Below, one piece after another: positions 6,533 to 16,500 of a stretch of 38,454 nucleotides of DNA. Below the pieces are notes generated by a model, which saw only the letters and a program-made list of their open reading frames with translations, searched no databases and was not told where the DNA came from. Every line of letters begins with the position of its first letter. Position 1 is the stretch's first letter. This stretch comes from Bacteroidota bacterium. Lineage in GTDB: Bacteria > Bacteroidota > Bacteroidia > Chitinophagales > BACL12. The stretch covers positions 1-38,454 of the forward strand of contig WGOA01000081.1 of the NCBI GenBank assembly GCA_016124275.1, read 5' to 3'. Made by a program: the position numbers and the translations under genes.

Positions 6533-8327
6533 AAAAACGGCGCTCGCTGATCTTGCGATCCAAAACCTCAGAAGCTCCTCCGAGTTCCCGGGCTTTCTTC
6601 CAGGCCTCCACAGCGCGCTCTTCCTGCCCTAAACGGAACAAAATATCGCCGTAGTGTTCGTTTTGGACGGCACTCTTTTCGCCGCCGTTGGCCAAAGCCT
6701 TCTCTTGCCAGAGTTTGGCCTCCGGGTAGCGGCCCAATTGAAACAACACCCAGGCATACGTGTCTTCAAACGAAGCATTTCCAGGCGAAAGTTCGTTGGC
6801 CTGCGCAGCCATTTGTGCAGCGCGCTCCAGGTTTTCCTTTCGCAGGCTCAGGTAGTAGGCGTAATTGTTGAGCACAAAGGCATTGTCCGGCCTGATCTCC
6901 AGGCTCTTTTCGTAGCTCTCATCCGAGTTGGCATGATCGTTCAGACTGTGGTATGCATCGCCCAGCAGCGAATAGACATCCGACCGCAACGGCGGGTTGC
7001 TCAGGCTCATAGGCAGCGCGCGCTTGAGGCTTTTTACTGCTTCTTCCGGGCGATCCAGTTGAATATTGGCGTATCCGCTGAAGTAAAACGGAGCCGGTTG
7101 GTTGGGAAAAATATCGGCGGCCCGCGAAGTAACCGCAGCCAGCGAATCGTTCTGGCGCAGCTCCAGGTCAATGGCAAAAACCTGGCGCCAGACATCAAAA
7201 ATACTGGGCTCAAGGGCCAGCGAATTCATATAACTGGCGCGGGCCTCTTCCAGCCGCTTATCGTGAAACAGGAAGTCGCCGTTGAGCGCGTGCGATTTGG
7301 GATCGCGGGGGTGCGCCTTGATCAGCCGCTGGTTTAGGTCGAATACAAAATCGCGCGTGGCAAATTCGGTACCCAGCGAATCAATCCAGGGCAACAAAAA
7401 ACCCACTTTGGCATCAATGGAAATAGCCTCCTGATCAAAGGCTTCCTGCGAGCGCTCCTTGTAGCGCACATAATCTTTCTTGCTCCGGTAAATGCGCGCA
7501 GCCTGCAAGAGCAATCCCGGATTGCTGCTTTCCAACACCAGGAGTTTTTCAAAAACTTCGGCGGCTTTGTCCGGCTTGTTGTCGCTTTCGTAGATGCGCG
7601 CCAGCATTTCGTAATACTGCGGATCATCAGGATTCAACCGCACGACTTGCTCCAACTCGATGGCGGCCTTATCCAGCTTGCCCTGTTGCACGTAGATGCG
7701 GTGCTTCTCCAAAAACAAACTGGACTCCGCCCCAAAGCGCGATTGCACTTCATCGTACGCTTTGAGCGCATCGTTCAACTGGCCGCTTTGTTGCAGCGTA
7801 TAAGCCAGCTGGAAATACGGTTCGGGATTGTCCGGACGCAGCTTGACCAATTCCTGAAAAGCCGCCGCCGCCTTGTCGTACTGGTTCGTCAGCGTAAGCA
7901 TGTCTGCATACAATTCGGTATAGTACGGGTTGTCGTTTTCCAGCAACGTGGCGCGTTGCGCCATCGGGATAGCCCGGGCAATATCTCCGGCCTCAAAGCG
8001 CAAACGCGCTAATTCAAAATAGGCGGCTGCATTGACGGGATCGGCGCGCAGCACGTCTTGAAACCTGGCTTCAGCCAGTCCCAAATCGCCGAGTTGCCGC
8101 GCCCGCACCCCTTCGATATAATCCAATTCAAGCTGCGCCCGAAGGAGGGCTTCTTTGCTTTGCTTGTCAGACTTTTCGCCACCGGCCAGCTCTTCGCCTT
8201 CCGGCAGCAGTTCGCTGACCTGTACCTGGCGGGATGAACCGCAACCCGGCAGCGTCAACACAGCCGAACCGGCCATCAATACCAACAACACTAAGGCAGG
8301 ACGAAAACGGAAGGATACGTAGTTCAT
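6525..8327 (-). CDS. Large TPR-repeat lipoprotein
   Basis: The chosen start (ATG at 8327) gives 600 residues beginning MNYVSFRFRP, with a basic start, a hydrophobic core and the lipobox LTLPGC. An ATG 21 bases upstream would only add MELFLRC before this signal. The rest is almost wholly tetratricopeptide repeats (about residues 60-590), with recurring motifs such as AAYFELARLRFEAGD, PYFQLAYTLQQSGQ and NNYAYYLSLR. TPR arrays are scaffolds for protein contacts; as a lipoprotein it should work at the periplasmic face of a membrane. It is cotranscribed with DUF4292 and EnvC-like genes, which suggests a role in envelope or wall assembly. No enzymatic motif is present. Confidence 0.9.
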   Translation of the reverse strand: MNYVSFRFRPALVLLVLMAGSAVLTLPGCGSSRQVQVSELLPEGEELAGGEKSDKQSKEALLRAQLELDYIEGVRARQLGDLGLAEARFQDVLRADPVNAAAYFELARLRFEAGDIARAIPMAQRATLLENDNPYYTELYADMLTLTNQYDKAAAAFQELVKLRPDNPEPYFQLAYTLQQSGQLNDALKAYDEVQSRFGAESSLFLEKHRIYVQQGKLDKAAIELEQVVRLNPDDPQYYEMLARIYESDNKPDKAAEVFEKLLVLESSNPGLLLQAARIYRSKKDYVRYKERSQEAFDQEAISIDAKVGFLLPWIDSLGTEFATRDFVFDLNQRLIKAHPRDPKSHALNGDFLFHDKRLEEARASYMNSLALEPSIFDVWRQVFAIDLELRQNDSLAAVTSRAADIFPNQPAPFYFSGYANIQLDRPEEAVKSLKRALPMSLSNPPLRSDVYSLLGDAYHSLNDHANSDESYEKSLEIRPDNAFVLNNYAYYLSLRKENLERAAQMAAQANELSPGNASFEDTYAWVLFQLGRYPEAKLWQEKALANGGEKSAVQNEHYGDILFRLGQEERAVEAWKKARELGGASEVLDRKISERRFYE

Positions 8328-8442
8328 GCAGCGGAGGAATAGTTCCATACGGAAACAACAGGGCGTCTGGCAAAGTTGCCACTTTCCACCGGCATGGCGG
8401 AAAAAACAGGAACGGGTGCATCAAACCTGGGCCAGGCCAGCG

Positions 8443-8886
8443 CTACACGCCCGTATGGCCGAATCCCCCCGCCCCCCGCTGGCTGTTGTTCAGAGCCTCC
8501 ACTTGTTGCCACTCCGCCTGCGCCACCGGCGCGATGACCAACTGGGCAATGCGGTCGCCGGGCTGCAGGGTAACCGGCTCCTGCCCCCAATTGATCAGCA
8601 ACACGCCAATTTCGCCCCGGTAGTCGCTGTCGATGGTGCCCGGGGCGTTGACCAGCCCGATGCCGTGGCGCGCCGCCAGCCCGCTTCGCCCGCGCACCTG
8701 CGCCTCGTAGCCCTGCGGCAGCTCGATGAACAGGCCCGTCGGCACCTGCGCCCGCGCTCCGGGTGCCAGCACCAGAGGCTCTTGCAGCGCCGCGCGCAGG
8801 TCCATGCCGGCGGCTCCAGGGGTTTCGTAAGCCGGCAGCGGGTTTGCTGATCGGTTGACGATGCGGACTAAGGGTCGGGGGTTCAT
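8443..8886 (-). CDS. dut: Deoxyuridine 5'-triphosphate nucleotidohydrolase (dUTPase)
   Basis: A protein of 147 residues, the usual size of the trimeric dUTPase. All five family motifs are seen in order: [15 protein letters not shown], the uracil-binding [20 protein letters not shown], and the Gly-rich C-terminal [11 protein letters not shown] that closes over the bound nucleotide. The enzyme turns dUTP into dUMP and pyrophosphate, which keeps uracil out of DNA and feeds thymidylate synthesis. It lies between the flippase gene (70 bases upstream) and the TPR gene (115 bases downstream), all on the minus strand. This neighbourhood is common in Bacteroidota and need not mean a joint function. 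Confidence 0.97.
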   Translation of the reverse strand: MNPRPLVRIVNRSANPLPAYETPGAAGMDLRAALQEPLVLAPGARAQVPTGLFIELPQGYEAQVRGRSGLAARHGIGLVNAPGTIDSDYRGEIGVLLINWGQEPVTLQPGDRIAQLVIAPVAQAEWQQVEALNNSQRGAGGFGHTGV

Positions 8887-8956
8887 GGAGGTTAGGGTTA
8901 ACGAAAGTAAATCAGGGAAGGATGGGGAATTGCCTCACACGCGCATCAGGATCAGC

Positions 8957-10507
8957 TCAGGAACGCCGCAGCTCTGCCCGGAGGCGGCGCCCCTCCATGC
9001 GCCAGGCAAGCGCCGCAAACAGCGCCAGCGCCACCAGGCGAAGGGCCCAGGTAAGCGCCGCCACGTCGCCCGGGGGCAGAAGCTTTTCGACCTGAAAAAA
9101 GCCCCAGACCAACAACGCTGAAGCCAGAATGAGGCCCGAAAGCCGGGCTACCGGATAAGGAATGGGGTAATGGCGCTGGCCCCAGATTCCGCTGAGTCCG
9201 GCCATAGCCCCGTAGGCGGCCAGGGTGGTCCAGGCACTGGCCCAGTAGCCAAAGCGCGGAATGCCCCAGGCGTTGCCGGCCAGCGTGATGAGCGCGCCAG
9301 CCAGGGCCAGCCAGATGGCACTTTGGGTGCGGTCAGTAATTTTGTACCAGACGGCCAGGTTGTAAAAGATGCCCAGGAACAAGTTGGCCAGAAGCAGGAT
9401 CGGCACAACGCCGAGGGCTTCGCGGTAATTGGCGCCAAGGAGGTGGCCCAACGGCTCAAGCAGCACGGAAACGCCCAAAAAGATGGCACAACCGGCCACT
9501 ACAAAGCCCCGCATGACCAGGGCATACACCTTCGCGGCATCGCGCTGACCGGCCATCCGGAAAAAGAAGGGTTCCGCCCCCAGCCGGAAGGCCTGCACGG
9601 CCAGTGTCATGAAAATAGAGAGCTTGTACGCGGCCGAATACAGGCCCACCTGCGCGCGGTTGGCCAGGGTGTCGCCGGGCAGCCAGCGCACCAGCAGAAT
9701 GCGGTCCAGGGTTTCGTTGACCATACCCGCCAGCCCGGCTATCAGAAAAGGCGAGCCGTAAGCCAGCATTTGCCGGAGCAAATTCCGGTCGAAGTGGAAT
9801 TTGAGCCCGAGCAGCAGCGGAACCAGCGCCACGAGCGTGATGGCGCTCGCCGCCAGGTTGGCGAGGAAGACGTAACCCACGCCCATGGCGGGGTCGTACA
9901 CAAAGCCGAGCCCGGCAAAGAAGTGGGGATCGCCGGCCACGAGCGGCCAGAGAAAAAAGAAGTTCAGGCCAACGTTGACGCCTACGTTCAGTACCTTAAC
10001 CAGCAGGTAATACCCGGGACGACCTTGTTGACGGAGCACGGCAAAGGGCAGGTTGGCCAGGGTATCCAGCCCGATGATGGCCGCAAACCACACGATGTAG
10101 CGGGCCTGACCGGGCAGGTCCAGAAAGCCCGCAATGGAGGGTGCGCCCGCCATCAACAGGGTGCAGCCCAGCGCGGTGGTCACGGCCAGCGAGGTAAAGG
10201 CCGTGCCGAAAACCAGCGCGGGGTCCGGGGCCCTTCGCCCGTCCGGACGGTTCAGATCGGCCTGGGCAAAGCGGAAGAAGGCCGTTTCCATGCCGTACAT
10301 GAACAGCACGTTGAGGAAGGTGACCCAGGCATAGAGCTCGGAGAGGATGCCGTAGTCGGCCAGGCTGTGCGCAAAGGCCACCGTATGCAGCGGGACCAGC
10401 GCGTAGTTCAGCAGGCGCACCGCCACGGTGCTCAGTCCGTAAACGGCGGTCTGACCGAGCAGGCCGCGAAGGGCAGAGGATGAGCCGCTGGCGTTCAACA
10501 GCGCCAA
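8957..10507 (-). CDS. Polysaccharide biosynthesis protein, Wzx/MATE-like oligosaccharide flippase
   Basis: A protein of 516 residues that is mostly hydrophobic, with about 13-14 predicted membrane helices. It starts with the family pattern LLGQTAVYGLSTVAVRLLNY. A short loop contains ETAFFRFAQ, which is typical of RfbX/Wzx-type proteins in the MOP exporter superfamily. Such proteins move lipid-linked oligosaccharides across the inner membrane. The substrate cannot be told. No ATG lies in frame between the upstream stop (near 10561) and the conserved start, so TTG at 10507 is the best start; other rare starts are possible. Base composition is high in GC (37 of 60 in 9421-9480). The accessory island begins just upstream. 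Confidence 0.9.
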   Translation of the reverse strand: MALLNASGSSSALRGLLGQTAVYGLSTVAVRLLNYALVPLHTVAFAHSLADYGILSELYAWVTFLNVLFMYGMETAFFRFAQADLNRPDGRRAPDPALVFGTAFTSLAVTTALGCTLLMAGAPSIAGFLDLPGQARYIVWFAAIIGLDTLANLPFAVLRQQGRPGYYLLVKVLNVGVNVGLNFFFLWPLVAGDPHFFAGLGFVYDPAMGVGYVFLANLAASAITLVALVPLLLGLKFHFDRNLLRQMLAYGSPFLIAGLAGMVNETLDRILLVRWLPGDTLANRAQVGLYSAAYKLSIFMTLAVQAFRLGAEPFFFRMAGQRDAAKVYALVMRGFVVAGCAIFLGVSVLLEPLGHLLGANYREALGVVPILLLANLFLGIFYNLAVWYKITDRTQSAIWLALAGALITLAGNAWGIPRFGYWASAWTTLAAYGAMAGLSGIWGQRHYPIPYPVARLSGLILASALLVWGFFQVEKLLPPGDVAALTWALRLVALALFAALAWRMEGRRLRAELRRS

Positions 10508-10631
10508 AATTAGCGCATTGGCGGCAGCCCGTTCGTGCCGTTCCGGATCGCTGATCAGCCATTTGTTTTATACCGCCAAGTACCGATAAGAAACTGGCCT
10601 GGAAAAAACGGGAATCATCCAGGGCTTACGC

Positions 10632-10718
10632 CAAACGAGAAGACGTTTATTTGGGAAAGCCCTGCTGGAAAGCGCGAACCTCTTCTGCATACTTCGAGTG
10701 CTTGATGCAATGCCACAT
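10632..10718 (-). pseudogene. Sulfotransferase gene fragment, copy 1
   Basis: Reading the minus strand from 10718 gives WHCIKHSKYAEEVRAFQQGF, then a stop two codons later. This is nearly the same as part of the longer remnant at 11837-12240 (WHCVEHSKYAEGVRAFQQAF). Only about 25 recognisable codons remain, and further downstream the similarity fades into non-coding sequence. The rest of the gap 10508-10871 holds only AT-rich sequence shared with the region upstream of 12364. It is the left end of the duplicated unit. Confidence 0.7.
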
Positions 10719-10871
10719 GCGTGCTTAACGGGATTGCGGAGGATAGTTTCCGAATGGCAATGCTTCTAGAAACCTGCTAAGGACATTGAGAACATTATTT
10801 TATAAAAATACTTCATGGAATCTTTATGGTACTTGATTGCATTTGGTTAGATTCACTCATATTTATTGACG

Positions 10872-11768
10872 ATGAAGTTATCAAAATCTGCTATTTATCT
10901 GTTATACAGTGTGTTAGTCCTTACGCTGATTAACACTTCGGTTTTCGGTCAGACCTACACTATCCCCTTTGCGGAGAAGCAGCCGGCTTGGGTGTTCCCT
11001 TTGTGGTTCACCAAAGGGGATGGGCAAAAGGATACGGTTTATTTGACTTTTGACCAAGATGCAAGTTCTGCGACCGAAGACTCCCTATATGGCGAGTATC
11101 CGATTGAACCTGGTGATTCTGAGTTTGATGTTAGATTTGGTCCAAATTGGAAAGTTTTTGCAACTGACGTGCTTACTTATGGATTTATACTCAGTCTCTC
11201 AAATATAGTTTATCCATTCTTCATATCTTACGATTCCAAACTTCTTTACAGTGACAGTCTTCCAGGGGCATCATGAACATCTATTCCTAAAGTCTGGGGG
11301 TGGTTAGAAGGATCTGGAGATATAGAAGACTGCCCAAACTTTGATTTCGACGGTTATATTGTCATTCTTTCTGATGTTTCTATTGATGGGTATCCTGGTT
11401 CTGTTTTTGACGAGGATTTTTGTGTTAAAGATTCTGTAGTTAAAGTAGAAGGTGTTGCTACAATGTCTCTGGCATTGAGAGAATGGAATCCACCAACTTT
11501 TCTACCTTCTGCAAGCAGTCATTCAAATGACCCAGCCCAAGTTTGGATATACGAAAACAGTATAATTATTCACCACAACAGCTCGGTTGCCACCGAATTG
11601 CGACTATTCAACCTGAGTGGGATTTTATTGCATCATGAGGAATTGCCTCCTGGAACCTATACCCTTTCAGAGCATTTGACGAGTTGGCTTGGTGATTTCC
11701 ATGGGCTTTTGGTTCTGAGTGGAACCAACAAAAAAATATCATATATTAAAAAACTATTGATTCCCTAA
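10872..11768 (+). pseudogene. T9SS-type secreted protein, paralogue 1, broken by an in-frame TGA
   Basis: The frame from ATG 10872 to TAA 11766-11768 is 299 codons long with a single stop, TGA at 11274-11276 (codon 135). Past it the same frame goes on with SIPKVWGWLEGSGDIEDCP and matches the intact paralogue at 12364 (VPKVWASFEGSGFIEGCP) to its end. The paralogue has a Ser codon where this copy has TGA. The N-terminus is a signal peptide ending FGQ, followed by the shared block TYTIPFAEKQPAWVFPLWFT. The C-terminus (from about codon 218) resembles a T9SS sorting domain with LRLFNLSGILL and PPGTYTLSE. Readthrough or a sequence error cannot be excluded. The function of the family is not known to me. 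Confidence 0.85.
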
Positions 11769-11836
11769 AAGTTAGGCTTGGCTTGGTGTAAACAGTGAAT
11801 CTGTTATGAAAGGGCAGAATTTCTGCGCAACGCCCC

Positions 11837-12240
11837 TCACCCCTTCGCCCGTTTCCAGGCACTCATATCACGACCGGTCAGTTGCTCCAGCGCGGTGATG
11901 TCCTCTAAAAACAGCGGCAGCAACGCATTGTATTGCTCCGGCGTCATACGGTCTTTCTCACCGACATTGCGCGATTTGAGCCAGGTGCGCATCCGATGGC
12001 AGGGTCGGCCTGCAGGTCGTCAAAGAAGAAGACCCGAAAATGGGGAAAGGCCTGCTGGAAGGCGCGCACCCCTTCGGCATACTTCGAGTGTTCTACGCAA
12101 TGCCACATGAAGTCCCAGCCGTCGGCGGTGCGTTTGAGCTCGGCGGCGAGGGCGTCATCAAACGAAAGTTTTTCGTGCAGGTTGCTGCTTAAGAAAGGGT
12201 ATACGTCATAGTTGCAGTCAACGGGGTTTAGGGGAAAGCT
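11837..12240 (-). pseudogene. Sulfotransferase gene remnant, copy 2 (C-terminal part with internal deletion)
   Basis: Two minus-strand frames together give the end of a sulfotransferase. From about 12240 one frame reads SFPLNPVDCNYDVYPFL, then LSFDDALAAELKR, YAEGVRAFQQAFPHFRVF and FFDDLQADPA. After 11998 the homology moves by two bases to another frame, which reads RTWLKSRNVGEKDR, then LLPLFLEDITALEQLTGRD and a TGA at 11837-11839. The elements F-DDL-DP and LEDI--LE-L-GRD-S-W are typical of the Sulfotransfer_1/3 families. The N-terminal PAPS-binding part is missing and a stretch is deleted at the frame change, so this is a dead remnant. It lies upstream of the intact paralogue 2, in opposite orientation. 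Confidence 0.8.
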
Positions 12241-13263
12241 GCCAATTGGCGAGGCTTTTAGAAATCTGCCTGGGACATTGAGATCATTATTTTGTAAAAA
12301 TATTTCATGGAATTTTTTTGGTATTTGATTTGATTTGCTTAGATTAACTCATATTTATCGACGATGAAGTTATTAAAATCCGCTAATTATCTGTTTACAA
12401 GTGTTTTAGTCCTAACGCTTATCAACACTTCGGTTTCCAGCCAAACCTACACTATTCCGTTTGCGGAGAAGCAGCCGGCTTGGGTGTTCCCATTGTGGTT
12501 CACCAATGGAGATGGGCAGAAGGATACAATATATTTGGCTTATGATCCGGAAGCTAGTGAATTCTTGATTGATACAGTTTTTGGGGAATTTGCTATTGAA
12601 CCCAATGGTTCGGATTTCGAAGTTAGGATAGGGCCAGATTGGAAAGTGTATGCAGCAGATCAGTTAGTACTTGGAGGTGACTTAATCGTATATAATTATA
12701 TCGAACCTTTTGGAATCACCTATGACGCTAGAATGTTTTACAGCGATAGTTTACCTGGTCTTCCTTCCAATTTGGTTCCCAAAGTTTGGGCAAGTTTCGA
12801 AGGATCAGGATTTATTGAAGGTTGTCCAATTATTGACGCTGGTGGTTTTATTGTTATACTTTCTGATACTACAATCGATGGGTATCCAGGCTCGTCTATT
12901 GATGATGATTTCTGCATGCGGGACTCTATGATTTTTGTGGAGAATCTCACCGGCCCCTCAATAATCGCGTTGGCTCCTTTTAACCAGCCTACCGGTGTTG
13001 TCTCGGGTGGGGACCAAATAGGTGAGTTTGCAGATGCATGGTTCGTTCAGGACCAGTTTCATGTTTCGGTTAACAGCACCGTGCTGTTTCATATGTACAT
13101 ATATGACCTTGCTGGAAGCCTAATTTATGAACGTATGTTTGAGCCAGGCATATACCAGTATAAGGAAAATCTAAGTGTATTTCAAAGAAATCCGAACAGT
13201 CTTCTCTTGTTCTATTTTCTATCAGAGAGTAATTCATTTTCGAAAAAAATACTCCAACCATGA
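12021..13263. repeat. Tandem duplicated unit, copy 2
   Basis: This partner of 10632-11768 contains part of the longer sulfotransferase remnant, the same AT-rich spacer and promoter region, and the intact secreted-protein gene. The match is collinear and in the same orientation, so it is a tandem direct duplication. Confidence 0.75.
12364..13263 (+). CDS. T9SS-type secreted protein, paralogue 2 (intact)
   Basis: A protein of 299 residues with a signal peptide ending near SVSSQ. An N-terminal block follows with YTIPFAEKQPAWVFPLWFT, and then alternating strand-rich segments, SDFEVRIGPDWKVYAAD and GYPGSSIDDDFC. The last 75 residues look like a T9SS type A sorting domain, with MYIYDLAGSLIYERMFEPG. 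It should cross the outer membrane by T9SS and be released or anchored. No catalytic motif is seen. Its TGA overlaps the ATG of the metallopeptidase gene as ATGA, so the two are probably translationally coupled and may work together. The gene is AT-rich (21 GC of 60 in 12541-12600) against its neighbours, which suggests transfer. Confidence 0.85.
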   Translation: MKLLKSANYLFTSVLVLTLINTSVSSQTYTIPFAEKQPAWVFPLWFTNGDGQKDTIYLAYDPEASEFLIDTVFGEFAIEPNGSDFEVRIGPDWKVYAADQLVLGGDLIVYNYIEPFGITYDARMFYSDSLPGLPSNLVPKVWASFEGSGFIEGCPIIDAGGFIVILSDTTIDGYPGSSIDDDFCMRDSMIFVENLTGPSIIALAPFNQPTGVVSGGDQIGEFADAWFVQDQFHVSVNSTVLFHMYIYDLAGSLIYERMFEPGIYQYKENLSVFQRNPNSLLLFYFLSESNSFSKKILQP

Positions 13264-13499
13264 ACAAGAGAAAATTATACCAAAGTTCTTTCCTTACTTC
13301 ACTTATGCTGCTAAATGGGTTCTATGCCTTGGCGCAGTATGACGGAGGCTTTTTCAGTGCCAACGGAGTGAGTTTACCAGTTAATGGGACATTAAATATT
13401 CTTTTCGTGTTTGCGGAACTGGATTATACGGGAGCCGTAACCAGTACTGGGGTGCCTTTTTCTGGCGAAGAATACCCAATCCGATTGGGGTGTTGGTGA
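13260..13499 (+). pseudogene. N-terminal piece of the metallopeptidase gene, up to the frameshift
   Basis: The ATG at 13260 overlaps the preceding stop as ATGA. The 79 codons give a signal peptide (KLYQSSFLTSLMLLNGFYALAQ) and the start of a mature region with a FVFAEL strand and FSGEEYPIR, then run into TGA at 13497. A second frame takes over at once and reads GVGDIPDWADDIVNRS before continuing as the long downstream frame. The stretch from 13260 to 17217 is 3958 bases, one more than a multiple of three, so a single extra base (or two missing) near 13465-13495 explains the break. A real mutation, a sequence error and a programmed shift are all possible. Confidence 0.75.
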
Positions 13500-13545
13500 T
13501 ATTCCTGATTGGGCAGATGACATCGTCAATAGGTCAACAACCGAT

Positions 13546-16500
13546 GTGGGGTATCCAAACAAATACGTATCAAAGTACTATAAAGACATGAGCATGGGGA
13601 ACCTAGATGTGGTTGGCAATTATCACGATCAAATGATAACGATTCAGGTTACCGATCTTCCAGTTCCATCCGAGCCAAAGAATTTGGTTGATGCTAGCAC
13701 AAATGTGATCAATGAAATGAATGCCCGCTATGCTGCAAGTGGTTCTTTGAACCTATCTGATGGACCGCGTAATGATTTTTCCAGCTTTGATAACTTTACT
13801 ACGGGAGCATGCTTAAACAAGCTCAACACAAACAGTCACATTGATGTGCTATTCATTATATGGCGCAATCATGTGGGAATAGGTGATGGCCTTTGCGCCA
13901 AGGGAAGTGTAGGCGGAGTGTCTTCCAGCAGCACAACATTTTTGGGGCAAAACGGTGTGTCTCTGGTTGGCAAGTTTGTCGCATGTTCTTTTTTTAATTT
14001 GACCGGTATATTTACACATGAGCTCAACCATCCTTTTATTGGTGATAATAATTCCCACATTGGGAGTGGCGCCGGGCAGTGGGCTCTGCCAGGTGTAGCT
14101 CATTGTCATGGAATGTTAACATCAGGATCTACCAATCTTTGCAATGGTTGGGATCGTTTGCACTTAGGATGGCATGGGTATGATAACCTCAGTCTAGAAA
14201 CAAGGAAGCATTTTCTGATTTCCGCAAAGAGTGTATCCGACACAGAGTTGCATTCGGATTTCTCTAATTTTTCTAGCTTGCCTGCATCAGTTACGCTTAG
14301 ACTCCGTGATTTTGTCAAGACAGGAGATGTTTTGCGTATCAAGCTGCCGCATTTCAATCATCAGCCACCCTATAACCTATATCCAAAAAATCAATATATT
14401 TGGATTGCTAATCACCAGAATCTGAGTGAGTTTGATTCCACAGTGTTTGATTGTAGCCCATGGGATCAAGGACTGCAAGCCTATATTCAAGTAGGTAAAG
14501 ACATTCACTATGATAGTAGTGATGCCTATGTTGTAATAGGCAATGAGAGTTTGGTCCAAACTCCCAATGCGCTTGGAAACTTTATGTATAAGCTTAGCTT
14601 CGAGGGTAATTTTGATGACAACATTTTACTTGATGATGTTCAATCCATAGTAGGAGTTGATGATTGCTTGTTCCCTGGGTTGCAAACTGCACCTGTAGAT
14701 CAGCTCAATAGTCTTCCCAATGCTTTTACGGGCAATTCTGATTTGTTTCGAATACCAAATACTACCAATGCTGATGTTTTAGATGGAGTCCCTAGATTAA
14801 CGTATTCGGATTTTAATGTGAATTTCACAAAAGTTAAGACAGCACCAGGTCCGTCTCTGAATTGGAAGCCTTTCGATTTTGGAGATGCTGAAGATGTGTT
14901 TAGTCGTATGCCCGGGTCGAGCTTCCCAGTTGATATTTTGAGTGTTGCAACAAATCCAGCCCCTGTCCCAATTTTAACACTTAGGTCAAAATTTAGTACC
15001 GGAGATCGTTTTCCACCACCATATTCTTCTTCGGTCCCTCTCTGGGAAAACCGCAAAATCTTCCTAAACGGCATCCGTGTCCAATTGATGAACGTTATTC
15101 CAAACTCCGAAGTTGGTGGCAATGACTACGAAGTAAAAATCACCTTCAATGATTACAAGGTACGCGATGATGTGCGCTGGTGCGGTGATATCGTGCTCAA
15201 GAATGATGGCGCTTTTTTGCCAAACATGAAGATTTTGGGCGGTAACACCGTGTTGCTGGATCGGGGTACTGCGCCGACCTTCCACATTGCGACCCTAGAG
15301 CCTACGGATGGGCAGTACTACTTTACGACGCGTACCAGGTTAGCGGTTCAAGGTGGCGCAACGCTCACAACAGAGCCTAACAGCCGCAGCGACATTAAGA
15401 AAGCCTCAAGCCTCCAGATTGATGACGGCATTGTGGTCAATCAGGGTGAAATTCACGTTTACGATCACTCCGAGTTTACGGTTGAAGCCCAAGGTTTGGC
15501 TCAATTGGAGGATTTCTCCAGGGTCTTCATTCACAGTGGAGGTACCATGAGCATTAAGGCCGATGGAGAGTTGCTGATGCCCTCCAAAGCTTTAATTGTG
15601 GTGGAAGACGGCGGCACACTTCGTTTTGAAAGCGGCAGCATCGTCACTATCGGACCGCAGAGTAAGATCCGTATAGAAGGAGGTGGCACCTTGGTTTCTA
15701 ATGGCATCACGATAGAATTTCCGGGTCCAGGTATTGGTGGCATCGATGTGCTGCCTTTCGGCACCATCGCCACCGAGTCCAACCATGATTTCCGGATGAA
15801 CGGCAGAGGCTGCCTGCACTATTACAAGGACGCTGTCATTGCCGTCAATGGCACCGGTAAATTTATACTTACAGGAGTGTCCAAGAACAGCCCTATGTTG
15901 GGCCTTTACCAGGATGCGGTATTGAGGTTTGTGCAAACCGAAGTCAACCTCACCGACCTTACAGTGTTGTATTGGAGCGATTCTCGCTTGGTGCTTGAGC
16001 AGAACCGGACTTCAATCACCGGGGTTTTGTTTAAAGAGCACGTAGGGGCCACAGCCTTGCCCTTGCTGATGATCAACAATACTGTGGCCACGCTGGATCG
16101 TGTTACGATCAAGAACTTTGGCACCCATTTTTCGGTCGAAGATTTTTCTGCAGCTCCGGGCAACAGCATGGTGTTTGAAGACTGCCTGTTCGAAAATGCC
16201 CGTGATGTTGGGGTGGCTCTCTTTGATTGTGCCGGTCCCATCCTTTTTGACCATACGCAAATCAATGCGGCTGCAAACACAGTCTGGGGGCTTGAGGCCC
16301 ATAACTGTCTGGACATTACCCTGGCATACTGCCTGATTGATGAGTTTGATGGCACAGTAACCCCTTCAACACCGAGCGGCGTCTATGCGGATCGCGTTGG
16401 TCGTTTGGAGCTTTTAGCCACCCAGGTAACGCAGAATACCATTGGCATCTACGCCCACCAGAGCAACATCAAAGTCAACAACGGATCCATCATCGATGAA

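Larger units (their letters stand above)
10632..11768. repeat. Tandem duplicated unit, copy 1
   Basis: The unit consists of a sulfotransferase remnant, an AT-rich spacer (with the shared words GGACATTGAGA and TTCATGGAAT), the shared start ACGATGAAGTTA, and a secreted-protein gene. It aligns from end to end with 12021-13263. Relative to copy 2 it lacks about 120 bases between the remnant (after 10718) and AACGGG. The copies have clearly diverged, so the duplication is not recent. Confidence 0.75.

Noticed and set aside
9170-10483. Plus-strand open frame of 437 codons
   Set aside because: It lies wholly inside the flippase gene on the other strand, and its translation is Gly/Gln/His-rich without membrane or domain pattern.
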